From Jiangella muralis (GTDB taxonomy: Bacteria > Actinomycetota > Actinomycetes > Jiangellales > Jiangellaceae), in NCBI RefSeq assembly GCF_001270745.1, contig NZ_LFXL01000025.1, forward strand, positions 1 through 64,000: a stretch of DNA of 64,000 bases, read 5' to 3'. A program made the translations under genes and the position numbers. Shown piece by piece: positions 7,764 through 21,161 of the stretch (position 1 is its first letter; the number at the start of each line of letters is the position of its first letter). The notes beneath the pieces are model-generated. The model saw only the letters and a list, made by a program, of their open reading frames with translations. It did no database searches and was not told the origin of the DNA.

Positions 7764-9065
7764 GTGCAACGACGCACCCGAGTCGCCGCCGCGGCGCTGA
7801 CCGCGGCCGGCCTGCTCACCGTCGCGGCCTGCGGCGGCGATGACGACGACGCGGCCACCGGCGGCGGCGCTGACGGCGAACGCGGCGACATCACCATCTG
7901 GTACTCGAACAACGAGGCCGAGGTCGCGTGGGGCGAGCAGATGGTGGAGGCCTGGAACGCCGAACACCCGGACGAGCAGATCGAGGCGCAGGAGATCCCG
8001 GCCGGCGCGAGCAGCGAAGAGGTCATCGGCGCCGCCATCACGGCCGGCAACGCGCCGTGCCTGATCCTCAACACCGCGCCCGTGGCGGTCCCCGACTTCG
8101 AGCGGCAGGGCGGCCTCGTGTCGCTTTCCAGCTTCGACGACGGCGCCAGCTACGTCGAGGAGCGCAGCGGCGACGTCGCCGAGCAGTACCAGTCGGCGAG
8201 CGGCGAGTACTTCCAGCTGCCGTGGAAGTCGAACCCGGTGATGATCTTCTACAACAAGGCGATGTTCACCGCCGCCGGCCTCGACCCGGAGAACCCGCCG
8301 CTGGGCACGTACGACGAGTTCCTCCAGACCGCCCGCACGCTGGTGGAGTCGGGTGCCGCGCCGAAGGCGATCTGGCCGGCCCCGACCAGCGAGTTCTTCC
8401 AGAACTGGTTCGACTTCTATCCGCTCTACGCGGCCGAGACGGGCGGCACGCCGCTGGTCGAGGACGGCGCGGCGACGTTCGCCGACGACGCCGGGCAGAG
8501 CGTCGCGGAGTTCTGGAAGACGCTGTACGACGAGGGCCTGGCCAGCCGTGAGACCTACCAGGGCGATTCCTTCGCCGACGGCCAGGCGGCGATGGCGATC
8601 GTCGGCCCGTGGGCGATCAGCGTGTACGGCGAGAACATCGACTGGGGCGCCGTCCCCGTCCCGACGTCCGCCGGCACCGCCCCGGAGGAGACCTACACGT
8701 TCAGCGACGCCAAGAACATCGGCCTCTACACCGCGTGCGAGAACCAGGCGACGGCGTGGGACGTGCTGAAGTTCGCCACCAGCGAGGAGCAGGACGGCCT
8801 GCTGCTGGAGCTGACCGGCCAGATGCCGATGCGCCAGGACCTCCCCGGCACCTACCCGGACTACTTCGCCGCCAACCCGGCCTACGAGGCGTTCGGCGAT
8901 CAGGCCGCCCGCACGGTCGAGGTCCCGAACATCCCGAACTCCGTCGCCGTGTGGCAGACGCTGCGCGACGCGTGGTCGCAGTCGGTGATCTTCGGCGAGG
9001 GTGACCTCCAGGAGTCGCTGGACGGCGCCGCCGACGAGATCGACGGCCTGGCCGGCCAGTCCTGA
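7764..9065 (+). CDS. carbohydrate ABC transporter substrate-binding lipoprotein
   Basis: A 433-residue extracellular solute-binding protein (family 1). It has a lipoprotein signal with lipobox TVAAC (Cys at ~23) followed by an acidic/Gly linker, then the mature domain beginning GDITIWYSNNEAEV. Features such as PWKSNPVMIFYNKAMF and GQAAMAIVGPWAISVY are typical of oligosaccharide binders. It starts at GTG 7764 behind AAGGAG. It supplies the two downstream permeases; no ATPase gene lies in the locus, so a shared MsiK-type ATPase elsewhere is expected, as in other actinobacterial sugar importers. Confidence 0.92.
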   Translation: MQRRTRVAAAALTAAGLLTVAACGGDDDDAATGGGADGERGDITIWYSNNEAEVAWGEQMVEAWNAEHPDEQIEAQEIPAGASSEEVIGAAITAGNAPCLILNTAPVAVPDFERQGGLVSLSSFDDGASYVEERSGDVAEQYQSASGEYFQLPWKSNPVMIFYNKAMFTAAGLDPENPPLGTYDEFLQTARTLVESGAAPKAIWPAPTSEFFQNWFDFYPLYAAETGGTPLVEDGAATFADDAGQSVAEFWKTLYDEGLASRETYQGDSFADGQAAMAIVGPWAISVYGENIDWGAVPVPTSAGTAPEETYTFSDAKNIGLYTACENQATAWDVLKFATSEEQDGLLLELTGQMPMRQDLPGTYPDYFAANPAYEAFGDQAARTVEVPNIPNSVAVWQTLRDAWSQSVIFGEGDLQESLDGAADEIDGLAGQS

Positions 9066-9078
9066 CCGGCGGCCGGAC

Positions 9079-10038
9079 ATGACGGTCGTCGACTCCGGCG
9101 CGCGGGCGGGCGGCACCTCGCCGCCCGCCCGGCACCAGAAGAACGCACGGCGACAGCGCGCACGCGTGCTGGGCCGCAACCCGTCCGGCCTGCTGTTCAG
9201 CGCGCCGTACCTGGCGTACGTGCTGGTCGTGTTCGCGGTACCGCTGGGCTTCGCGGTGTGGATGTCGTTCCACGACTACCTCTTCGCCGCGCCCGGCGCC
9301 GACGTCGACCGGCCGTTCGTCGGGCTGGACAACTACACCGACGTCCTGACCGATCCGGACGTACGCCGCTCGTTCGTCAACATCGGGATCTTCCTGGTCA
9401 TCAACGTGCCGCTGACGGTGGTGCTGTCGCTGGTGCTGGCGACGCTGCTCAACCAGGCGGTCCGGGCCCGGGTGTTTCTGCGGGTCGCCTTCTACGTCCC
9501 GTACGTGACGGCGTCGGTGGCGGTCGTGGGCGTCTGGCTGTTCCTGTTCAGCGGGAACGGGCTGGTCAACGAGGTGCTGGGGCCGTTGGCGCCGGATCCG
9601 CCGTGGCTGATCAACTCGTTCTGGGCCATGCCGACGATCGCGTTCTTCGTCACCTGGAAGCAGCTGGGCTTCTACATCCTGCTGTACCTGGCGGCGCTGC
9701 AGAACGTCCCGCGCGAGCTGTACGAGGCGGCGGCGACGGACGGGGCGGGCCGGCTGCGGACGTTCTGGTCGGTGACGGTGCCCGCGGTGCGGCCGGCGAC
9801 AGTGCTGGTGCTGCTGCTGTCGACGATCATCGGCGCGAACCTGTTCACCGAGCCGTACCTGCTGACGGGCGGCGGCGGGCCGAACGGCGCGTCGGCGTCG
9901 CCGGTGCTGATCATGTACCAGCGCGGCATCGAGCAGGGCACGCCCGGCGTGGCCGCGGCCATCGGCGTGATCCTCGTCCTGTTGGTGCTGCTGGTCGCGT
10001 GGCTGCAGCGGCGCTTCGTCGGAGGTGGTGAGTCGTGA
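9079..10038 (+). CDS. carbohydrate ABC transporter permease (MalF type)
   Basis: A 319-residue inner-membrane permease with a ~35-residue cytoplasmic N-terminus and six predicted membrane spans, the first being LLFSAPYLAYVLVVFAVPLG. The EAA loop that contacts the ATPase reads ELYEAAATDGAGRLRTFWS. ATG 9079 follows the binding-protein stop by 13 bases. The reading frame is open further upstream, but earlier starts lie inside the binding-protein gene. Its stop overlaps the next permease by 4 bases (GTGA), so the pair is translationally coupled and should form a heterodimer. Confidence 0.93.
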   Translation: MTVVDSGARAGGTSPPARHQKNARRQRARVLGRNPSGLLFSAPYLAYVLVVFAVPLGFAVWMSFHDYLFAAPGADVDRPFVGLDNYTDVLTDPDVRRSFVNIGIFLVINVPLTVVLSLVLATLLNQAVRARVFLRVAFYVPYVTASVAVVGVWLFLFSGNGLVNEVLGPLAPDPPWLINSFWAMPTIAFFVTWKQLGFYILLYLAALQNVPRELYEAAATDGAGRLRTFWSVTVPAVRPATVLVLLLSTIIGANLFTEPYLLTGGGGPNGASASPVLIMYQRGIEQGTPGVAAAIGVILVLLVLLVAWLQRRFVGGGES

Positions 10039-10868
10039 GCCGCCGGTCGTCGGTGCTGCGCTACGTCGTGCTCGGCGCGGGCGCGCTGGCCTTCCTCTTC
10101 CCCTTCTACTACATGGTCGTCGGCTCGCTGCAGGAGTCGCCCGACCCCACCCCGGCGGGCGCGTTCCCGGACCCGTCGAACCTGACGCTGGACAACTACG
10201 CCGACATCGACGGGCGCATCGACCTGGTGCAGGGGCTGGTGAACTCCGGCATCTTCACCGGCGGGGTGATCCTCGGGACGGTCGTGTTCGGCGTGCTGGC
10301 CGGGTACGCGCTGGCGGTGCTGCGGTGGCGCGGCCGCGGGACGACGTTCGCGCTGGCCCTGCTGGTGCAGGTGGTGCCGTTCCAGCTGCTGATGATCCCG
10401 CTGTACGTGTTGATCGCCCGCGACTACGGGCTGGCCGACAGCTACCTCGGGATGATCCTGCCGTTCGCGATCAACTCGACCGCGGTGATCGTGTTCCGCG
10501 CCTACTTCCTGCAACTGCCGCGCGAGCTGTTCGACGCCGCGGCCGTGGACGGCGCGGGCGATCTGCGCACCCTGTGGAACGTCGCGTTGCCGCTGGTCCG
10601 GCCGGTGCTGCTGACCGTCGTCCTGATCACGTTCATCGGGCCGTGGAACGAGTTCCTGTGGCCGTTCCTCATCACCAAGGACCAGTCGATGCAGCCGCTG
10701 GCAGTGTCGCTGGCCAACTACATCAGCAACGTGGCGGCCTCGGCGGCCAACCCGTTCGGCGCCGTGCTGGCCGGCGCCGTCGTCCTGGCGGCACCCGCCG
10801 TCGTCCTGTTCATCGTCTTCCAGCGCTACTTCACCAGCACGAACATCGATTCCGGCGTGAAAGGCTAG
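10035..10868 (+). CDS. carbohydrate ABC transporter permease (MalG type)
   Basis: A 277-residue inner-membrane permease, second half of the sugar importer. Six membrane spans are apparent, starting with YVVLGAGALAFLFPFYYMVV. The EAA loop is ELFDAAAVDGAGDLRTLWN, followed by PLVRPVLLTVVLITFIG and the MalG-like tail YFTSTNIDSGVKG. GTG start at 10035 overlaps the stop of the partner permease. The GH130-like gene follows 2 bases after its stop. Confidence 0.94.
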   Translation: MSRRSSVLRYVVLGAGALAFLFPFYYMVVGSLQESPDPTPAGAFPDPSNLTLDNYADIDGRIDLVQGLVNSGIFTGGVILGTVVFGVLAGYALAVLRWRGRGTTFALALLVQVVPFQLLMIPLYVLIARDYGLADSYLGMILPFAINSTAVIVFRAYFLQLPRELFDAAAVDGAGDLRTLWNVALPLVRPVLLTVVLITFIGPWNEFLWPFLITKDQSMQPLAVSLANYISNVAASAANPFGAVLAGAVVLAAPAVVLFIVFQRYFTSTNIDSGVKG

Positions 10869-10870
10869 GC

Positions 10871-11956
10871 ATGCCCGTCTCCACCACCGTCCCGTACACG
10901 CTGACCCGGCTTGGGGTCGTCATGGCGCCCGAGGACGGCAACCCGCTCGAGGCCGAGGGGGTGCTCAACCCGGCGTCCGGCCGCGACCCGGACGGCGTCC
11001 TCTACCTGCTCCCCCGGCTGGTCGCGGCCGGCAACGTCTCGCGCGTCGGCCTGGCCCGGGTGGTCATCGACGACGACGGCGTGCCGGTCGGCGTCGAGCG
11101 CGAGGGCGTCGTCCTGGAGCCGGACCGGGCCTGGGAGCGCGGCGCGTCGCACAGCGGCGTCGAGGACCCGCGGGTGACGTTCGTCCCGGCGCTCGGGCTG
11201 CACGTCATGACGTACGTCGCGTACGGGCCGCTGGGGCCGCGCACGGCGCTGGCGGTGTCGGACGACCTGCGGACGTGGCGGCGGCTCGGGCCGGCGCTGT
11301 TCGCGTACGACGACGACCTCGACGTCGACCTCAACCTGTTTCACAACAAGGACACCGTGTTCTTCCCGACGCCGGTGACGTCGCCGTCCGGGGTCGTGAG
11401 CCTCGCCGTGCTGCACCGGCCGATGTGGGACCTCGGCGAGATCCGCCCCGGTCAGGGCGTCGTGCTGCCGCGCGGCGTGACGGACGAGCGGCACAGCGTC
11501 TGGATCTCGTACGTCCCGCTGGCGTCGGTGCTGGCCGACGTCCGGAACCTCGTGCACTGGCGCGAGCACCGGTTCCTGGCCGGCCCGGAGCACCCGTTCG
11601 AGGAGCTGAAGATCGGCGGCGGGCCGGCGCCGCTGCGCGTCCCCGAGGGCTGGCTGCTGCTGCACCACGGCGTCACCGGCGTGCTCGCGTCGGGCGTCGA
11701 CCAGCAGCAGAAGGTCAACTACGCCGCCGGCGCCCTGCTGCTCGACGCCGGCGACCCGTCCGTCGTGCTGGCCCGGACCCCGCAGCCGCTGCTGGCGCCC
11801 GAGACCGACGACGAGCGCAGCGGCATCGTGCCGAACGTCGTCTTCCCCACCGCGATCGAAGAGATCGGCGGCGCGCACTACGTCTTCTACGGCATGGCCG
11901 ACAGCAAGATCGGCGTCGCCCGGCTGGATCGCACTGGACACTTCACCGGCACCTGA
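10871..11956 (+). CDS. GH130-like glycosidase/phosphorylase
   Basis: A 361-residue cytoplasmic protein with the repeating blade pattern of five-bladed beta-propeller enzymes of glycoside hydrolase family 130: GVLNPASGRDPDGVLYLLPR, HSGVEDPRVTFV, DLNLFHNKDTVFFP, LKIGGGPAPLRV, WLLLHHGV and GIVPNVVFPTA. GH130 members are beta-mannoside phosphorylases or beta-1,2-mannosidases; which of these applies cannot be read from the sequence. There is no signal peptide, so it should process sugar brought in by the ABC importer two bases upstream. The ATG at 10871 is the first in-frame start after the permease stop. Confidence 0.82.
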   Translation: MPVSTTVPYTLTRLGVVMAPEDGNPLEAEGVLNPASGRDPDGVLYLLPRLVAAGNVSRVGLARVVIDDDGVPVGVEREGVVLEPDRAWERGASHSGVEDPRVTFVPALGLHVMTYVAYGPLGPRTALAVSDDLRTWRRLGPALFAYDDDLDVDLNLFHNKDTVFFPTPVTSPSGVVSLAVLHRPMWDLGEIRPGQGVVLPRGVTDERHSVWISYVPLASVLADVRNLVHWREHRFLAGPEHPFEELKIGGGPAPLRVPEGWLLLHHGVTGVLASGVDQQQKVNYAAGALLLDAGDPSVVLARTPQPLLAPETDDERSGIVPNVVFPTAIEEIGGAHYVFYGMADSKIGVARLDRTGHFTGT

Positions 11957-11974
11957 CCTGGAAGGAGAGCCGCG

Positions 11975-13960
11975 ATGACGCGGACCTCGTGGACGGCGGC
12001 GCTGGCCGCTCTGGTACTCGGCTCGGGCGGGCTGGCCGCGACCGCGGCGGAGCCCGCCGAGACGCTGGCGAACACCGCGCACCTGGACTTCCTGCTCGAC
12101 CACGCCTCCCCTGCCGGCGAACCAGGGCACACGACGTACCGGCTGGCCGAGGAGCCGGAGCTGACCTTCCCCTGGACGTACGCCGACGCGCGGGCGGGCG
12201 GGACGTTCGAGCGGATCGGCGGCGGACGGCTGGACCCCGCGACCGGGCACTGGTCGCAGGGCGCGTACAACGCCGACGACGTGTCCCGCGCGGCCGTCGT
12301 CTACCTGCGGCACTGGCAGCAGACCGGGTCTTCCGCCAGCCGCGAGAGCGCCTACGAGCTGCTGCGCTCGCTCGCCTACCTGCAGACCGCCAGCGGGCCC
12401 GACGCCGGCAACGTCGTGCTGTGGATCCAGCCCGACGGGACGCTGAACCCGAGCGCCGAGCCGGTCGAGCTGCCCGACCCGTCCGACTCCGGGCCGAGCT
12501 ACTGGCTGGCGCGGACGATCTGGGCGTTCGGCGAGGGGTACGCGGCGTTCGAGGCCGCCGACCCGGCGTTCGCCGGCTTCCTGCGGGACCGGCTGCGGCT
12601 GGCCGTCGACGCGGTCGACCGGCAGGTCCTGACGCGGTACGGCGAGTACACCGTCGCCGATGGCCTGCGGGTGCCGTCGTGGCTGATCGTGGACGGCGCG
12701 GACGCGACGGCCGAGGCGGTGCTCGGGCTGGCGGCGTACGTGGAGGCGGCACCGTCCGATGCCGCGGCGGCCGACGCGCTGCGGAAGCTGGCCGAGGGCG
12801 TCGCCGCGATGGGCGGCGGCGACCCGGACGCGTGGCCGTACGGCGCCGTCCTGCCGTGGGCGCAGTCGCGGTCGATGTGGCACGCGTGGGGGTCGCAGAT
12901 GCCGGCGTCGCTGGCCGCGGCCTCGACGGCGCTGGGCGCGCCCGCGCTGCTGCGCCCGGCCGTCCTGGACTCGGCCCGGTTCGTGCCGACGCTGCTGACG
13001 GCGGGCGGCGCGGACAACGGGTGGATGCCGACGCCGACCGAACGGGTGCAGATCGCCTACGGCGTCGACTCGCGGCTGCAGTCGCTGCTGGCCGTGGGCG
13101 CGGCGGCGGACCGGCCCGGGTTCGACCAGCTGGCTGGGCTGACGGCGGCGTGGTACTTCGGCGCGAACGCCGCCGGGTCTCCGATGTACGACCCCGCGAC
13201 CGGCGTGACGTACGACGGCGTCGCGGCCGACGGGACGATCAACCGGAACAGCGGCGCGGAGAGCACGATCCACGGGCAGCTGTCGATGCTGGCGCTCGAC
13301 GCCCACCCCGAGGTGCGGGCCCGCGCCGCGGGGCTGACGGACGTCGAGGCGCGGGACGGGCTGCGGCTGGTCGAGGCCGAGGCGGCGACGTCGACGACCG
13401 GGACCGTGCGGGCGCCGGACGCCGCGTGGACCGGCGAGTCGCTGTGGAGCGGGTCACTGCTGGCGCTCGACACGGGCGACACCGCGACCTTCGACCTGGG
13501 CCCGTCGGACCTGCCGCGGCTGGTCGAGCCGGTGTCGTGGCTGCCGCTCGGCGGGTCGGCGCGGTCGGTGTGGACGGCGTCCGGACGATCGATCGGCGCG
13601 CTGGAGCACCGCGTGGGAGCGCAGGGGCTGACCGCGATCCCGGGCGCGTTGCTGCCGCTGCCGCTGCGCCGGCCGGTGCCCGCGGGCGCATCGTCGGTCT
13701 CCGTGACGGCGTCGCGCGGCGCGGTCGAGCTGGACGCGCTGCTGGTCCGGCCGGACGTGTCCCGGCTCGCCCTGGCCGGTGACGGCGGCGCGCGGGCCGA
13801 ACTGCTGCACTCGGCCGCGGCGACGCCCCGGCGGGTCGCCGTCGACGGGCCCGGGACGGTGCGGGTGTACGACGACGCCGGCCGGTTGCAGACGACGCGC
13901 GAGCTGACCGGCCGGACGACGATCACGCTGCGGCCGGGCGGCTTCGCGGTCGTGGGCTGA
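11975..13960 (+). CDS. secreted (alpha/alpha)-toroid glycosidase-like protein of unknown specificity
   Basis: A 661-residue exported protein, with a signal peptide at residues 1-~25 ending ATAAEP. Residues ~30-460 have the helix-rich pattern of (alpha/alpha)6 glycosidases and lyases: YNADDVSRAAVVYLRHW, SMWHAWGSQMPASLAAA, WYFGANAAGSPMYDPATG and NRNSGAESTIHGQL, the last like the catalytic-region NxNxGxEST of such enzymes. The C-terminal ~190 residues look like one or two beta-sandwich modules (LVEAEAATSTTGT start). GGAGAG precedes ATG 11975. As the last gene of the LacI-controlled operon, it may cut a polysaccharide into the oligosaccharides that the importer takes up. I could not assign a family. 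Confidence 0.7.
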   Translation: MTRTSWTAALAALVLGSGGLAATAAEPAETLANTAHLDFLLDHASPAGEPGHTTYRLAEEPELTFPWTYADARAGGTFERIGGGRLDPATGHWSQGAYNADDVSRAAVVYLRHWQQTGSSASRESAYELLRSLAYLQTASGPDAGNVVLWIQPDGTLNPSAEPVELPDPSDSGPSYWLARTIWAFGEGYAAFEAADPAFAGFLRDRLRLAVDAVDRQVLTRYGEYTVADGLRVPSWLIVDGADATAEAVLGLAAYVEAAPSDAAAADALRKLAEGVAAMGGGDPDAWPYGAVLPWAQSRSMWHAWGSQMPASLAAASTALGAPALLRPAVLDSARFVPTLLTAGGADNGWMPTPTERVQIAYGVDSRLQSLLAVGAAADRPGFDQLAGLTAAWYFGANAAGSPMYDPATGVTYDGVAADGTINRNSGAESTIHGQLSMLALDAHPEVRARAAGLTDVEARDGLRLVEAEAATSTTGTVRAPDAAWTGESLWSGSLLALDTGDTATFDLGPSDLPRLVEPVSWLPLGGSARSVWTASGRSIGALEHRVGAQGLTAIPGALLPLPLRRPVPAGASSVSVTASRGAVELDALLVRPDVSRLALAGDGGARAELLHSAAATPRRVAVDGPGTVRVYDDAGRLQTTRELTGRTTITLRPGGFAVVG

Positions 13961-13967
13961 GGCGGAG

Positions 13968-14198
13968 TCAGAGGACGGCGCCCCGCGGCGCGATCTCGAC
14001 GGCGGCCACACCTCGGGCGAACACCACCACGAGCCGGTCGCCGTGCCGGGCGCGGAGCACGCCGGAGTCCTGCGAGAGCGCCGCGATGGCGCGGTCGACG
14101 ACCTCGTCCTCGCCGACGTCGACCTCGTCGATGGTGACGTCCATCTGCGCTCCGCCGATGAACTTGACCCGCAGGACTACTGTCGTCGAGCCGACCAT
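13968..14198 (-). CDS. small uncharacterised protein
   Basis: A 76-residue protein with no family I recognise. It reads as alternating beta strands and one helix (VVLRVKFIGG, then AQMDVTIDEVDVGEDEVVDRAIAAL, cut here only for description), with no cysteines, signal or membrane segment. A good GAGGAGC ribosome site precedes ATG 14198, which makes translation believable. It is convergent with the secreted glycosidase gene (7-base gap) and divergent from the genes at 14481 onward. Function unknown. Confidence 0.55.
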   Translation of the reverse strand: MVGSTTVVLRVKFIGGAQMDVTIDEVDVGEDEVVDRAIAALSQDSGVLRARHGDRLVVVFARGVAAVEIAPRGAVL

Positions 14199-14260
14199 GG
14201 GTGCTCCTCGGCCGGGAGCCTGAATTGCTCCGCATCTCCACCCTACCCCGGCTGCGGCCG

Positions 14261-14318
14261 CCCATGATCATCAACCTTTCGTGCTGCCATCACGGCGCCA
14301 GAGATTGATGATCATGGG
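14261..14318. repeat. intergenic inverted repeat, ATGATCAT family (copy 1)
   Basis: CCCATGATCATCAA (14261-14274) pairs perfectly with TTGATGATCATGGG (14305-14318) across a 30-base loop that contains GCTGCCAT and CAC. Related elements occur at 34331-34382 and 41452-41508. This copy lies in a divergent intergenic region between 14198 and 14481, so it is not a simple terminator. Confidence 0.8.
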
Positions 14319-14480
14319 AGCTCACCCCTGGACTACGCGCGATGGCACCGAAGGGTTGCGGGCGTCAGCCGGCGGTCTCGGCTCGGATCGCGTCGGCCGC
14401 CATCCGCAGGTCGCGCCAGTCCGTCGTTCCCAGCCGCGCGTCCCACCGCCATGGATCCTCCTCGCACTAGGCTGCGGCCC

Positions 14481-14903
14481 ATGGTGGACGACGGCGACCG
14501 GCCGGCGACGGCCGGGGACGTGCACGCGTTGGCGCTGGCGATGCCGCACGTCACCGTGTACCCGGGCACCGAGCGCAAGCCCGTCTACCAGGTGGGCGGC
14601 CGGTCGTTCGTGTTCTTCCGCAACCCGCGGCCGGACGCCGTCGACCCGGAGACCGGCGAGCGGTACGACGACGTCATCGTGCTGTGGGTGGAGTCCGAGG
14701 CGGAGAAGGAGGCGCTGGTCCAGGACCCGCGCACGCCGTACTTCACGACACCGCACTTCGCCGGGCACCGGTCGGTGCTGGTGCGGGCCGGCCGGCTGGG
14801 CGAGCTGACCCGCGCCGAGCTGGCCGAGCAGGTCCAGGACGCGTGGCTGGCGCGCGCCTCGAAGACCCGGGCCGCCGCCTGGCTGCGCGACCATGGACGG
14901 TAA
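14481..14903 (+). CDS. MmcQ/YjbR family protein
   Basis: A 140-residue CyaY-fold protein of the MmcQ/YjbR family. Recognisable blocks are VHALALAMPHVT, KPVYQVGGRSFVFF, ALVQDPRTPYFTTPHFAG and SVLVRAGRLGELTRAELAE, ending AWLARASKTRAAAWL. Members are small putative DNA-binding proteins with no proven role. I chose ATG 14481; an in-frame start at 14451 would add 10 unconserved residues. Its stop overlaps the start of the methyltransferase gene by 11 bases, so the two would be co-translated. Confidence 0.8.
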   Translation: MVDDGDRPATAGDVHALALAMPHVTVYPGTERKPVYQVGGRSFVFFRNPRPDAVDPETGERYDDVIVLWVESEAEKEALVQDPRTPYFTTPHFAGHRSVLVRAGRLGELTRAELAEQVQDAWLARASKTRAAAWLRDHGR

Positions 14904-15612
14904 CCGCGCCGCCTGGGACGACGCGTCCCTGAAGCACGTCCGCGAGTACGACGAACTGCTGGCCGAGCGCGAGCTGCTCGGGCCGGTGCTGGCGGCGGCG
15001 CCGGAGGTCGTGCACCTGCAGAGCGGTCACGGCCTCGACGACCCGGCGCTGGTGCGGGCCGGCGCGCGCTCGGTCGTCGGGGTGGACTTCAGCGCGGTCG
15101 CGGTGGCGGCTTCCCAGCGGCGGGTCGTCGAGCTGGGGCTGCCGTGCCGGTACGTCGTCGGCGAGCTGCCCGGCGCTCCCCTGCGCGACGGCTGCGCCGA
15201 CCTCGTCTACACCGGCAAGGGCGCGCTGATCTGGCTGCCCGACCTGCACGCCTGGGCCTGCGACGTGGCACGGCTGCTGCGTCCGGGCGGGTCGCTGTTC
15301 GGCTACGAGGCGCACCCGGCGGTGCGGCTGTGGACCTGGGACGCCGACGAGCCGCGGATCCGGCCGGACCGCGGCACTTCGAGCGTCAGCACGTCAACGA
15401 CACGTTCCCGGCCCGCGGCGCGGTGGAGCGGCAGGCGACGCTCGGCGAGATCGTGACGGCGGTCGTCGCGGCCGGGCTGGAGGTGCGTCACCTCGCCGAG
15501 TACCCCGACCCGTTCTGGCGCCCGGACGGCGGTCGACGCGGCCGCCTGGCGCGGGCGGCTCCCGAACGCCTTCTCGCTGCTCGCCACCCGTCCCAAGTTG
15601 ATCTTGGAGTAA
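14893..15612 (+). pseudogene. class I SAM-dependent methyltransferase, two compensating frameshifts
   Basis: The N-terminal ~155 residues are a normal Rossmann methyltransferase: motif I VVHLQSGHGLDDP, then VVGVDFS, and YTGKGALIWLPDL with DVARLLRPGGSLF. Near 15370-15378 the frame breaks: the expected continuation FERQHVNDTFPARGAVERQA runs in another frame (one base missing). Near 15527-15533 the frame returns (one base extra) and ends DAAAWRGRLPNAFSLLATRP before TAA at 15610. With both shifts corrected, the protein would be ~240 residues and look complete. So this is either two sequence errors or a real gene with a scrambled ~50-residue middle. The 3' end runs into an 18-bp inverted repeat. 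Substrate unknown. Confidence 0.75.
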
Positions 15613-15674
15613 CTTGCGGAGCTGCCGGGGGAAATGTCCGATCAATACCGCCGTTTCTCCAAGATCAACTTGGG
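15592..15674. repeat. 18-bp perfect inverted repeat between convergent genes
   Basis: CCCAAGTTGATCTTGGAG (15592-15609) and CTCCAAGATCAACTTGGG (15657-15674) are perfect complements separated by 47 bases. Each arm is itself a small hairpin (CCAAG-TTGAT-CTTGG). The left arm contains the last codons of the methyltransferase, and the right arm contains the stop codon of the macro-domain gene. It could terminate transcription from both sides. A related core (CCGAG-TTGAT-CTCGG) occurs in the hairpin at 61151-61181. Confidence 0.85.
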
Positions 15675-16196
15675 GTGGCGCGGCGCCGGGGGTCAGCCGT
15701 CCAGGCGGCGGTGAGCAGGTCGTACGCCGGGCGGTCGAAGGCGACCAGCCGGATCAGCTCCACCTCGGTGGACACGGAGCGGACGGTGTCGACGGCGATG
15801 CTGGGCGGCCTGGTCGGGCGGGTAGCCGAAGACGCCGGTCGAGATGGCCGGGAACGCCACCGACCGGGCGCCCAGCGAATCGGCCACCGACAGCGCACTC
15901 CGGTAGCAGGACGCCAGCAGCGACGCCTCGCCGGCCGATCCCCCGCGCCAGACCGGCCCGACGGTGTGGATGACGTGGCGGATGGGCGGGTCGAGGTCGA
16001 AGGCGGGCGTCGCGACGGCGGAACCCGGCGGGCAGGGCGCCAGCGCCGCCCCGGCCTCCTTCAACCGCGGCCCCGCGGCCCGATGAATGGCGCCGTCGAC
16101 CCCGCCACCGCCACGCAGCGACGATTTGGCCGCGTTGACGATCGCGTCGACGTCCTGGCGGGTGATGTCGCCCTGAACCACCTCGACCCGGGCCAT
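15665..16196 (-). pseudogene. macro-domain ADP-ribose-binding protein, frameshifted
   Basis: The N-terminal ~130 residues are a clear macro domain: [43 protein letters not shown] and [18 protein letters not shown]. Such proteins bind or hydrolyse ADP-ribose derivatives such as O-acetyl-ADP-ribose. At about 15802 one extra base shifts the frame. The expected end, [20 protein letters not shown] then [13 protein letters not shown], continues in the next frame down to the TGA at 15665. Uncorrected, translation runs on to 15693. The ATG at 16196 is 10 bases after argH stops, so it trails the arginine operon. Confidence 0.8.
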
Positions 16197-16206
16197 GCCG
16201 CCGAAC

Positions 16207-21157
<4,951 letters not shown>

Positions 21158-21161
<4 letters not shown>

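Noticed and set aside
10865-13306. 813-codon minus-strand open frame over the GH130-like and secreted protein genes
   Set aside because: Composition is typical of an antisense shadow, with no motifs and no ribosome site.
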